Shown here piece after piece: positions 54,200 to 64,000 of a DNA stretch of 64,000 nt. The notes under the pieces were generated by a model. It saw only the letters and a list, made by a program, of their open reading frames with translations, had not been told where the DNA came from and made no database searches. The position numbers were made by a program, and so were the translations under genes. The DNA lies in the NCBI GenBank assembly GCA_034231615.1, contig CM067298.1, forward strand, positions 25,686,528-25,750,527, given 5' to 3'. Numbering within the stretch: position 1 is the stretch's first letter; every line of letters begins with the position of its first letter. This DNA comes from Meghimatium bilineatum (lineage: Eukaryota > Mollusca > Gastropoda > Stylommatophora > Philomycidae).

Positions 54200-54770
54200 T
54201 TTAGAAATTATGACATTAGGACATGAGGTGACTACTTAGACAGGGCATAATAGTTATTTGAAGTTATGACATGATATTACTACTTAGACAGGGCATAATG
54301 GTTATTTGAAGTTATGACATGATATTACTACTTAGACAGGGCATAATGGTTATTTGAAGTTAGAACATGAGATTACTACTTAGACAGGGCATAATGGTTA
54401 TTTGAAGTTAGGACATTAGGACATGAGATGTCTACTTAGGACATAATGGTTATTTGAAATTAGGACATGAGATGTCTACTTAGGACATGAGATGTCTACT
54501 TACGTCTACTTAGGATATAATGGCTATTTGAAGTTAGGACATGAGATGTCTAATTAGACAGGATATAACGGTTATTTAAGTCACAACATCAAATGGCTAC
54601 ATAAAGTTAGACGGAGCCTTACGACAGCACATGTCTACTTGAAATTAGGTATGGCATCAGGACATCAGAAAGCTACTTGAAATTAGCCAGGGCATTAAGA
54701 CATCGTATGGGTACTTGAAATTAGTTATGACATTAGGACATCAACCGGTTACGTTACATTAGACATGGAA
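54200..54770. repeat. 48-bp minisatellite, about 11 units, worn to the right
   Basis: Unit AAGTTATGACATGATATTAC-TACTTAGACAGGGCATAATG-GTTATTTG, with deletions in the later units. Confidence 0.93.
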
Positions 54771-55069
54771 CAATGATAATATTGCAACACGTGCTGAGAT
54801 ACTGTGCTCATGAGATCGGGTCGTGTGTAGGCTTATTCCTATTTCAATATTCTGCCAACAATATCAGAATTCGGGGGGGGGGGGGGGGGGGGTAACTGTA
54901 ACAGTATTACAGAACATGAGAAGGAAACTCATGAATTATGCAGCACGGACGCTGTTTGATGATATAGTTACTATGCTGATTCCTAGTCGTGATAATATAA
55001 ACGCTGATAGCAAAGAATTTACTATACCGGTAGTTTGTGAGAAAATGTTGGCAGTTGATACTATCAGAT
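54771..55069. other. Unique spacer with G20 run
   Basis: Twenty consecutive G at 54873-54892. Otherwise nothing recognised. Confidence 0.6.
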
Positions 55070-57060
55070 AGAATGTAAGCAAATGTTTGTAGTTGAGACT
55101 GTGAGATGTGAACACATGTTTGTAGTTGAGACTGTGAGATGTGAACACATGTTTGTAGTTGAGACTGTGAGATGTGAACACATGTTTGTAGTTGAGACTG
55201 TGAGATGTGAACACAAGTTTGTAGTTGAGACTGTGAGATGTGAACACATGTTTGTAGTTGAGACTGTGAGATGTTAACACATGTTTGTAGTTGAGACTGT
55301 GAGATGTGAACACATGTTTGTAGTTGAGACTGTGAGATGTGAGCACATGTTTGTAGTTGAGACTGTGAGATGTGAACACATGTTTGTAGTTGAGACTGTG
55401 AGATGTGAGCACATGTTTGTAGTTGAGACTGTGAGATGTGAACACTTGTTTGTAGTTGAGACTGTGAGATGTGAACACAAGTTTGTAGTTGAGACTGTGA
55501 GATGTGAACACATGTTTGTAGTTGAGACTGTGAGATGTTAACACATGTTTGTAGTTGAGACTGTGAGATGTGAACACATGTTTGTAGTTGAGACTGTGAG
55601 ATGTGAACACATGTTTGTATTTGAGAAAGTGAGATGTTAACACATGTTTGTAGTTGAGACTGTGAGATGTGAACACATGTTTGTATTTGAGAAAGTGAGA
55701 TGTTAACACATGTTTGTAGTTGAGACTGTGAGATGTGAACACATGTTTGTAGATGAGACTGTGAGATGTGAACACATGTTTGTATTTGAGAAAGTGAGAT
55801 GTTAACATATGTTTGTAGTTGAGACTGTGAGATGTGAGCACGTGTTTGTAGTTGAGACTGTGAGATGTGAACACATGTTTGTAGTTGAGACTGTGAGATG
55901 TGAACACATGTTTGTAGTTGAGACTGTGAGATGTGAGCACGTGTTTGTAGTTGAGACTGTGAGATGTGAACACATGTTTGTAGTTGAGACTGTGAGATGT
56001 GAGCACGTGTTTGTAGTTGAGACTGTGAGATGTGAACACATGTTTGTAGTTGCGACTGTGAGATGTGAACACATGTTTGTAGTTGAGACTGTGAGATGTG
56101 AGCACGTGTTTGTAGTTGAGACTGTGAGATGTGAACACGTGTTTGTAGTTGAGACTGTGAGATGTGAGCACGTGTTTGTAGTTGAGACTGTGAGATGTGA
56201 ACACGTGTTTGTAGTTGAGACTGTGAGATGTGAGCACATGTTTGTAGTTGAGACTGTGAGATGTGAACACATGTCTGTAGTTGAGACTGAGCGATGTGAG
56301 CACGTGTTTGTAGTTGAGACTGTGAGATGTGAACACGTGTTTGTAGTTGAGACTGTGAGATGTGAACACGTGTTTGTAGTTGAGACTGTGAGATGTGAAC
56401 ACATGTCTGTAGTTGAGACTGAGATGTGAACACTTGTTTGTAGTTGAGACTGTGAGATGTGAACACATGTTTGTAGTTGAGACTGTGATGTGAACACATG
56501 TCTGTAGTTGAGACTGTAAGATGTGAACACATGTTTGTAGTTGAGACTGTGAGATGTGAACACATGTTTGTAGTTGAGACTGTGAGATGTGAACACGTGT
56601 CTGTAGTTGAGACTGTGAGATGTGAACACGTGTTTGTAATTGAGACTGTGAGATGTGAACACATGTCTGTAGTTGAGACTGAGATGTGAACACATGTTTG
56701 TAGTTGAGACTGTGAGATGTGAAAACATGTTTGTAGTTGAGACTGTGAGATGTGAACACATGTTTGTAGTTGAGACTGTGATGTGAACACATGTCTGTAG
56801 TTGAGACTGTAAGATGTGAACACATGTTTGTAGTTGAGAAAGTGAGATGTGAACACGTGTTTGTAATTGAGACTGTGAGATGTGAACACATGTCTGTAGT
56901 TGAGACTGAGATGTGAAAACATGTTTGTAGTTGAGACTGTGAGATGTGAACACATGTTTGTAGTTGAGACTGTGAGATGTGAACACGTGTTTGTAGTTGA
57001 GACTGTGATATGTGACCACGTGTTTGTAGTTGAGACTGTGAGATGTGAACACATTCTGAG
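55070..57060. repeat. 33-bp minisatellite, about 60 units; source of the longest frames
   Basis: Unit TGTTTGTAGTTGAGACTGTG-AGATGTGAACACA (11 codons). Because most frames lack stops, the minus strand holds frames of 725, 651 and 416 codons (repeats such as SQLQTCVHISQ, CSHLTVSTTNM, HSLNYKHVFTS) and the plus strand FVVETVRCEHM. Two-base deletions in some units (GACTGAGATG, CTGTGATGTG) switch the frame. A sub-block (55837-57020) has CACGTG in place of CACATG at least a dozen times. Variant units TTTGAGAAAGTGAGATGTTA lie at 55615-55800. Confidence 0.98.
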
Positions 57061-57189
57061 CAACATATTTCTAGGATGTGACATCGATGTTCAGCCTATT
57101 TAGAGAAACAATTGACAATCATATGTTGTAATATTAAATAATATATCAATTAAATCAGTAGAGCTCTTACCACCTGTAGTATTCAGAGT

Positions 57190-57690
57190 GGATAAGCTAC
57201 GGAGAACTAGATCACTAGCAAGCTACGGAGAACTAGATCACTAGCAAGCTACGGAGAACTAGATCACTATCAAGCTACGGAGAACTAGATCACTAGCAAG
57301 CTACGGAGAACTAGATCACTATCAAGCTACGGAGAACTAGATCACTATCAAGCTACGGAGAACTAGATCACTAGCAAGGTACGGAGAACTAGATCACTAG
57401 CAAGCTACGGAGAACTAGATCACTAGCAAGCTACGGAGAACTAGATCACTAGCAAGATACGGAGAACTAGATCACTAGCAAGCTACGGAGAACTAGATCA
57501 ATAGCAAGCTACGGAGAACTAGATCACTAGCAAGCTACGGAGAACTAGGTCACTAATAAATTACGGAGAACTAGATCATTAGTATGTCACTAATAACTAG
57601 ATCCCTAGTAAGTTACGAAGAACTAGATCACTAGTAAGTTACGGAGAACTAGATCACTAGTAAGTTACGGAGAACTAGATCTCTAGTATG
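57190..57690. repeat. 26-bp minisatellite, about 19 units
   Basis: Unit AGCTACGGAGAACTAGATCA-CTAGCA, with AGTTACGG/CTAGTA units to the right. Confidence 0.97.
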
Positions 57691-58077
57691 GGTAAATATG
57701 TCGCTGGACTTCAATGACCTTCGACGGAATTATTTCAACTGCAGCATCGTCGTGTTGTGAACATTTAAACTTGGAATGGAAAAACAAACTTATAATATGC
57801 TAGAAAATATTTATGAGATAATCACTACAGACTTGATTATGTAATATGCTTATAATGTACTCAAATATAATTTCCAAATATCTTGAGAGGCTTGAAACGA
57901 GAGCCAATCGTTCATTGTGAGCTATATACTCTGGTAATAATGTACACGTGAGACAGAACAAATACAAACGACAGGAAGAAGATGGTAGACTGAGATCTGA
58001 CTTGTCGTCATCCTACAATCTCTACATCTGCCGTCAAACATTATTTCATAGATATCCCAAATTATTAGAAGTAGTTT
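57691..58077. other. Unique spacer
   Basis: Nothing recognised. Confidence 0.4.
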
Positions 58078-58165
58078 TCTTCTACGCTCATTCTCGAACT
58101 CCTGCAGATTAGCAGGATGTAGTCCGGAGAACGACAGGCTTTGTATCATATTTCGGCTGACAGCT
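58078..58165 (-). mobile_element. SINE-Y 3' half, 5'-truncated
   Basis: Minus strand GTCGTTCTCCGGACTACATC-CTGCTAATCTGCAGGAGTTC-GAGAATGAGCG, then a GAA-type tail. Confidence 0.8.
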
Positions 58166-58230
58166 TTGGCATCATTCCAGACAAACAATCCAGGATTTGA
58201 CCACAGTCTTCAATATACATATGAATTAAC

Positions 58231-58795
58231 ATCATCATCAAGTTCCGTCTCCGTAACGAAGGTTGGCAGTAACACCTCCAACATCCCCTTCTCTTGTTTT
58301 GGTGGTGCACTCTGTTAAATTGTAACCTGTCCATTTTGTGATATTGCTCTCCCACTTGTATCTGTGCCTATCTCCTGCTCGCTTCCCTTCGACTTTATCT
58401 TCAAGTAAGGTCTTCAACACGTTGTCATGTCTTTTAATGTATCCAAAATATTTTATTTGCCTGATCTTTATTTTCTTTAATAATTCTTTATTCATATTAA
58501 GTGTTGTTAAAACCAATTTGTTTGTTTTTATCTCTTTCCATGATGTTCTCCCTATTATTTTATATATCCACATATCAAAGGCATAAATTATGTTTTCTAA
58601 TTGTTTGTTTATTGTCCGTGTTTCTGAGCCATACATTAATATAGAATAGATGTACCATTTTATAATGCTCATTTCTAACTTCGTAATTTGTTTAGATGTT
58701 CATATTTTCTTCGTCATTTAAAATACTGTTAGCCATTTCTATTCTTATTTTACCTTTTGTTTCACATCTACCAACATTTTTTATTATGTGTCCAA
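58231..58795 (-). mobile_element. LINE-B, 5'-truncated C-terminal copy
   Basis: The minus strand keeps a 144-codon frame: MSIIKWYIYSILMYGSETRT, INKQLENIIYAFDMWIYKII, GRTSWKEIKTNKLVLTTLNM, KRHDNVLKTLLEDKVEGKRA, ending NLRYGDGT and a (GAT)n tail. This is the C-terminal region of RTE-like reverse transcriptases. TATGAATTA/TATGAATCA flank the copy. It is the least decayed LINE piece here. Confidence 0.92.
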
Positions 58796-58804
58796 ATTAT
58801 GAAT

Positions 58805-59035
58805 CAGCAGGAGTGAAAGAAAGACTTGACTTTCGTTACTGCATGCTTTCCTGTGAAGGAGTGCATACGTTTTCTATGGGCTGTGGAAATAAAGGCCGTC
58901 TTGCCACAGCAGACACCACAACATGTACAGGAAGGATTTTTATCCAAAAGAAAAAATCTGTCCCAACCGTGGATTGAACCCGGGACCTCAAGGGTCTGAG
59001 AACGGCGTTCTAACCATACGGCCATGCGCTCCACT
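58805..59035 (-). mobile_element. tRNA-derived SINE-like element
   Basis: On the minus strand a tRNA-like head (59034-58961) has an A box TGGCCGTATGG (59024-59014), an anticodon-like stem TCTCA/TGAGG and a B box GGTTCAATCC (58980-58971). The acceptor stem is not kept. About 150 bp of unrelated body follow (GTTGTGGTGTCTGCTGTGGC, AAGTCAAGTCTTTCTTTCAC). Only one copy is present, so family status is inferred. Confidence 0.7.
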
Positions 59036-59633
59036 AGTAAAAAAAAAAATTAGTAAAATACTCGACTGTGACTGAAAATAGCTGAATCTCCCGCCTTGAG
59101 TCAATTTTTAACAGAAAACAAGTACTTCTCTAGCATAGTTTGCGTACGTATCTCATGTAGCTTTACTTATCTTGATTTACTCGACGTTTCCCGTTGGCTG
59201 GTGACACATGATCACTAGAATCAGCTGAGATGAGTTACGTTGTATGAGATCAGCACGCAGGACTATTATCGGCAAGGACTTGGTAAATATTGTACATCTA
59301 CGTGAAATCCCTTTTATGTTTAGTAACATCCGCCTCTTTCTGTGACGCCCGTACTAAGTTCATGTGTATCAAGAAGTATGTTATTTGATACGTTGTTCAA
59401 TTTATATAAACAACTTTCATTGTTGTTCTTTGTTGACATTAAGTCAGTGATGGGTAAATCCGTCCCGACGAACCATTTTATCTGGCCAGCCATGTACTTA
59501 TGTCTTGGTCTCAGAGATCAGAAAACATTACTTTAAGCATCAAATGACTTTTTTGAGAAAGGACTTTTAGCCTTATGCCACACCAAAAACAAACTCAATC
59601 AGGCACAACAACCCAAAACATATTGCCAACCTC
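59036..59633. other. Spacer with a partial repeat W
   Basis: CGTTGGCTGGTGACACATGA and AATCAGCTGAGATGAGTTACG (59190-59245) resemble repeat W at 22345. Otherwise nothing is recognised. Confidence 0.4.
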
Positions 59634-59643
59634 TGATCAAACT

Positions 59644-59800
59644 CCCGCCGAAGACGGATGTGTCGGGCCATTGGCGCAATTAAACTGCGACACGGCGCAT
59701 TTCCATTCTCTGGACTACATCCTGCTGGAAATCTAGAATGGATCATGGTCCTGCTACTAGAGAGATCCAGCAGGAGTTGGAGAATGAACGCTGAAGAAGA
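59644..59800 (+). mobile_element. SINE-X copy with perfect 10-bp duplication
   Basis: CCCGCCGAAGACGGATGTGT to GAACGCTGAAGAAGA. TGATCAAACT flanks both ends exactly (59634-59643, 59801-59810). Good reference copy for the family. Confidence 0.95.
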
Positions 59801-59810
59801 TGATCAAACT

Positions 59811-60277
59811 GTATACAGTCTATGTATATCCGTTAAAATTTAAAAAGAAAAGGTGGTCTGTAAAATGGCCAAATATTTGTGAGAAGAAATGTGTGAAATA
59901 ATTTTTAATATATCTATGATATAGCGCGTCCCATGTCCGTATATATAAAATATATATATATATACCATGAAGACTGTCTTTCACGTGAATCATAGTTGTT
60001 AACTGAATAAACAGTTGGTTGACATGTATGAATACAACCGTGGCAACAGATGGGCAATAATAGCTTGAGGTTAATTGCTACACTTCTATTACCGTTCTTT
60101 GGGGCAACAGATGGGGCTGCAATCGTGAAACGTCATCCAATCTCTTGTGACTTATTTTATTTCCCTTCATTATTTCAGCTTTCCTCGTTCCCCTGAGTGT
60201 ATTGCGTGTTCGTGTGTTATGTTTAGCGTGCTGTTTCTATTTAAGATGGCGCATATGTATAATAAGTATCGTACTTC
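59811..60277. other. Unique spacer with short (TA)n
   Basis: (TA)n at 59944-59964. GGCAACAGATGGG occurs twice (60037, 60102). Confidence 0.45.
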
Positions 60278-60435
60278 ATATTTTGTATTCCGTGTCGTAT
60301 TTCACATTTCTTATTCCGTGTCGTATTTCACATTTCTTATTCCGTGTCGTATTTCACATTTCTTATTCCGTGTCGTATTTCACATTTCTTATTCCGTGTC
60401 GTATTTCACATTTCTTATTCCGTGTCGTATTTCAT
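60278..60435. repeat. 26-bp minisatellite, about 6 units
   Basis: Unit TTCCGTGTCGTATTTCACAT-TTCTTA, almost without variation. Confidence 0.97.
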
Positions 60436-60550
60436 GATTGATCCTTCCGTATATAACATTTCAGCCGACCTGATATGACGCAACAACTATAGGGCAGCTA
60501 CTCTGACATGGATAAGACAGTGGACTGTGCTCTGACAATCTAGCATGACC

Positions 60551-60757
60551 ACAGACAAAGAATATGCCGAACTGTCACTACTCTGTTCAGAAGGTTCTTG
60601 TGCATATATCCACACAAAAGGAAGAATACGTCGAACTGTGACACATCACTTCACAAGGTTCTTGTGCATATATCCACACAAAAGGAAGAATACGTCGAAC
60701 TGTGACACATCACTTCACAAGGTTCTTGTGCATATATCCACACAAAAGAAGAATATG
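60551..60757. repeat. 64-bp repeat, about 3 units
   Basis: GAACTGTGACACATCACTTC, ACAAGGTTCTTGTGCATATA, TCCACACAAAAGGAAGAATA, CGTC. Confidence 0.97.
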
Positions 60758-61117
60758 GAAAGAAAGTATAAAGAAATGGACGAAATTGTCTTTCACAAAA
60801 ACGCGTTTCTTTTAAAGATCCCACGATTGGTGATGGATAATCAAACATACTTAACTCTGAACAAAATTCCACAAATTCAATACTACATCCTTTTATTTTT
60901 ATGTGCATGTGCATATTATTTACATACATACACACACATTATATATATATATATATATATATTAATGAGTGAATAAACAATATTCACATTTATGCAGTTA
61001 CTTCATTTTCATAGGACATCAAATTTTAAAAAAGTATCATAATAAGTATGTTGTGGTCTCATAAGACAGAGAACAGCACAGGAGACGATCAGAGAATAAA
61101 CCTCTAGTGACCATTTG
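60758..61117. other. Unique spacer with (TA)n at 60939-60962
   Basis: Nothing else recognised. Confidence 0.4.
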
Positions 61118-61290
61118 TTACATCCACTTTATAAAATTCAGTTAGTTATGTCCGCGACTATGAGTTCGTAGATGACTAATAAGCCGTATTCTGGCAGCAA
61201 ATATCTTTGGATAGTTCGAGAATGGGATGACCATCAAAGAGGTTTTTTTTAATCTATTGGTTACTTTCTAACTACCCCCCGCCTTTGAAC
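61118..61290 (-). mobile_element. LINE-C 3' end, copy 4
   Basis: Minus strand reads FAARIRLISHLRTHSRGHN-stop, the zinc-finger helix end, with both His kept. The Cys pair is lost upstream. The 3' flank AAGTGGATGTAACAAATGGT matches the other copies. Confidence 0.8.
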
Positions 61291-61294
61291 GATT

Positions 61295-61560
61295 TTAGTG
61301 ATTATTTATAACATAATCAACACTAATGAGTATCTAACTATGCCACAATCAAGTCTCTAGTGATTATCTATTACATAATCAAGTCTCTAGTGATTATCCA
61401 GCATTTAAAAATCAAGTCTCTATTTATTATCTACCTATTACATAATGACGCCTCTATTATTTATTACATACTCAAGTCTAGTGATAATCTAACTATTACA
61501 TAATCAAGTCTCTAGTGATTGTCTATCACATAATCACCAGTCTCTAGTAAACAATTTAAC
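61295..61560. repeat. Decayed about 30-bp repeat
   Basis: ATTACATAATCAAGTCTCTA-GTGATTATCTA units, heavily worn. Confidence 0.85.
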
Positions 61561-61599
61561 CACATCACAAGCAGCTGTTTGCATTAATTAGTTCTATCA

Positions 61600-64000
61600 A
61601 AGAACAGCTCAATAATTTATGATGTCAGCACTAACAGTTCATCTAGAATATATAATTTATGATGTCAGCACTAACAGTTCATCTAGAATGTATAATTTAT
61701 GATGTCAGCACTAACAGTTCATCTAGAATGTATAATTTATGATGTCAGCACTAACGGTTCATCTAGAATATATAATTTATGATGTCAGCACTAACAGTTC
61801 ATCTAGAATGTATAATTTATTATGTCAGCACTAACAGTTCATCTAGAATATATAATTTATGATGTCAGCACTAACAGTTCATCTAGAATGTATAATTTAT
61901 GATGTCAGCACTAACAGTTCATCTAGAATATATAATTTATGATGTCAGCACTAACAGTTGATCTAGAATATATAATTTATGTCAGCACTAACAGTTCATC
62001 TAGAATGTATAATTTATGATGTCAGCACTAACAGTTCATCTAGAATGTATAATTTATGATGTCAGCACTAACAATTCATCTAGAATATATAATTTATGTC
62101 AGCACTAACAGTTCATCTAGAATATATAATTTATGATGTCAGCACTAACAGTTCATCTAGAATGTATAATTTATGATGTCAGCACTAACAGTTCATCTAG
62201 AATGTATAATTTATGATGTCAGGACTAACAGTTCATCTAGAATATATAATTTATGATGTCAGCACTAACAGTTCATCTAGAATATATAATTTATGTCAGC
62301 ACTAACAGTTCATCTAGAATGTATAATTTATGATGTCAGCACTAACAGTTCATCTAGAATGTATAATTTATGATGTCAGCACTAACAGTTCATCTAGAAT
62401 ATATAATTTATGTCAGCACTAACAGTTCATCTAGAATGTATAATTTATGATGTCAGCACTAACGGTTCATCTAGAATATATAATTTATGATGTCAGCACT
62501 AACAGTTCATCTAGAATGTATAATTTATGATGTCAGCACTAACAGTTCATCTAGAATATATAATTTATGTCAGCACTAACAGTTCATCTAGAATGTATAA
62601 TTTATGATGTCAGCACTAACAGTTCATCTAGAATGTATAATTTATGATGTCAGCACTAACAGTTCATCTAGAATATATAATTTATGATGTCAGCACTAAC
62701 AGTTCATCTAGAATATATAATTTATGTCAGCACTAACAGTTCATCTAGAATGTATAATTTATTATGTCAGCACTAACAGTTCATCTAGAATGTATAATTT
62801 ATGATGTCAGCACTAACAGTTCATCTAGAATATATAATTTATGTCAGCACTAACAGTTCATCTAGAATGTATAATTTATGATGTCAGCACTAACGGTTCA
62901 TCTAGAATATATAATTTATGATGTCAGCACTAACAGTTCATCTAGAATGTATAATTTATGATGTCAGCACTAACAGTTCATCTAGAATATATAATTTATG
63001 TCAGCACTAACAGTTCATCTAGAATGTATAATTTATGATGTCAGCACTAACAGTTCATCTAGAATGTATAATTTATGATGTCAGCACTAACAGTTCATCT
63101 AGAATATATAATTTATGTCAGCACTAACAGTTCATCTAGAATGTATAATTTATGATGTCAGCACTAACAGTTCATCTAGAATGTATAATTTATGATGTCA
63201 GCACTAACAGTTCATCTAGAATATATAATTTATGATGTCAGCACTAACAGTTCATCTAGAATGTATAATTTATGATGTCAGCACTAACAGTTCATCTAGA
63301 ATGTATAATTTATGATGTCAGCACTAACAGTTCATCTAGAATATATAATTTATGTCAGCACTAACAGTTCATCTAGAATGTATAATTTATGATGTCAGCA
63401 CTAACAGTTCATCTAGAATGTATAATTTATGATGTCAGCACTAACAGTTCATCTAGAATATATAATTTATGTCAGCACTAACAGTTCATCTAGAATGTAT
63501 AATTTATGATGTCAGCACTAACGGTTCATCTAGAATATATAATTTATGATGTCAGCACTAACAGTTCATCTAGAATGTATAATTTATGATGTCAGCACTA
63601 ACAGTTCATCTAGAATATATAATTTATGTCAGCACTAACAGTTCATCTAGAATGTATAATTTATGATGTCAGCACTAACAGTTCATCTAGAATGTATAAT
63701 TTATGATGTCAGCACTAACAGTTCATCTAGAATATATAATTTATGTCAGCACTAACAGTTCATCTAGAATGTATAATTTATGATGTCAGCACTAACAGTT
63801 CATCTAGAATGTATAATTTATGATGTCAGCACTAACAGTTCATCTAGAATATATAATTTATGATGTCAGCACTAACAGTTCATCTAGAATGTATAATTTA
63901 TGATGTCAGCACTAACAGTTCATCTAGAATGTATAATTTATGATGTCAGCACTAACAGTTCATCTAGAATATATAATTTATGTCAGCACTAACAGTTCAT
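61600..64000. repeat. 40/37-bp minisatellite, about 61 units, cut by the window end
   Basis: Unit GTATAATTTATGATGTCAGC-ACTAACAGTTCATCTAGAAT. The 37-bp form lacks GAT of TATGATGTC and occurs only after AATATATAA units. The order G40-G40-A37 (117 bp) recurs. A GGTTC variant at about 61755, 62463, 62893 and 63523 marks longer duplicated blocks. The array is still regular at 64000. Confidence 0.98.

Noticed and set aside
54907-57084. 725-codon and 651-codon minus-strand proteins
   Set aside because: They are read-through of a 33-bp tandem array lacking stops. Other frames are equally open, and two-base unit deletions shift the frame without harm.
58961-59034. Working tRNA gene
   Set aside because: Acceptor stem is not paired and the anticodon loop has six bases. 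It is fused to a SINE-like body.
60147-60441. 96-codon and 79-codon plus-strand proteins
   Set aside because: Most of their length is the 26-bp minisatellite at 60278-60435.

Overview
This is AT-rich nuclear DNA from an animal, most likely an invertebrate. The evidence is RNase H-less and RNase H-bearing LINE relics, short retroposons with target-site duplications, splice-like signals, long tandem arrays and no bacterial gene organisation. Species and phylum cannot be fixed from this sequence alone. No complete host gene is visible.

Repeats dominate. By my own tally of intervals, about a third of the window is tandem minisatellite: some 35 to 40 unrelated arrays with units of about 24 to 131 bp. 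The largest are at 212-2970 (28/29 bp), 11610-12570 (58 bp), 35544-37165 (29/33 bp), 55070-57060 (33 bp) and 61600-64000 (40/37 bp, running off the right end). Almost all long open reading frames, including a 725-codon one at 54907-57084, are by-products of these arrays.

Between the arrays lie fossil retroposons. LINE-A has a (GATA)n tail (5081-6117, 30549-31480, 42235-42650, 46420-46570). LINE-B is RTE-like with an (ATC/GAT)n tail (31720-31985, 32574-32969, 38887-39130, 50602-51761, 58231-58795). LINE-C ends in a C2H2 zinc finger (24272-24745, 38625-38886, 39535-39775, 61118-61290). LINE-D is an RNase H type represented by two pieces (11165-11565, 20070-20330). A (GAAT)n-tailed LINE end sits at 48364-48495. 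Two short families share one 3' tail ending in (GAA)n: SINE-X of about 155 bp (six copies) and SINE-Y of about 280 bp (two near full length plus fragments). Many insertions keep 10-14 bp target-site duplications, so the order of events can be read: minisatellites first, then LINEs, then SINEs inside both.

Possible host exons are few and tentative: 13000-13053 (minus, first coding exon with a perfect donor and an upstream TATA motif), 28196-28321 (plus, 126 bp, phase 0-0), 35139-35199 (plus, 61 bp) and 52393-52601 (minus, terminal exon). If real, the window is mostly intron and intergenic DNA.

The most unusual signal outside the repeats is a small dispersed hairpin, found seven times (3905, 25631, 26896, 27577, 32125, 44804, 48328). 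It has paired stems around a constant GAAA internal-loop strand, and the stems vary in a compensatory way between copies.
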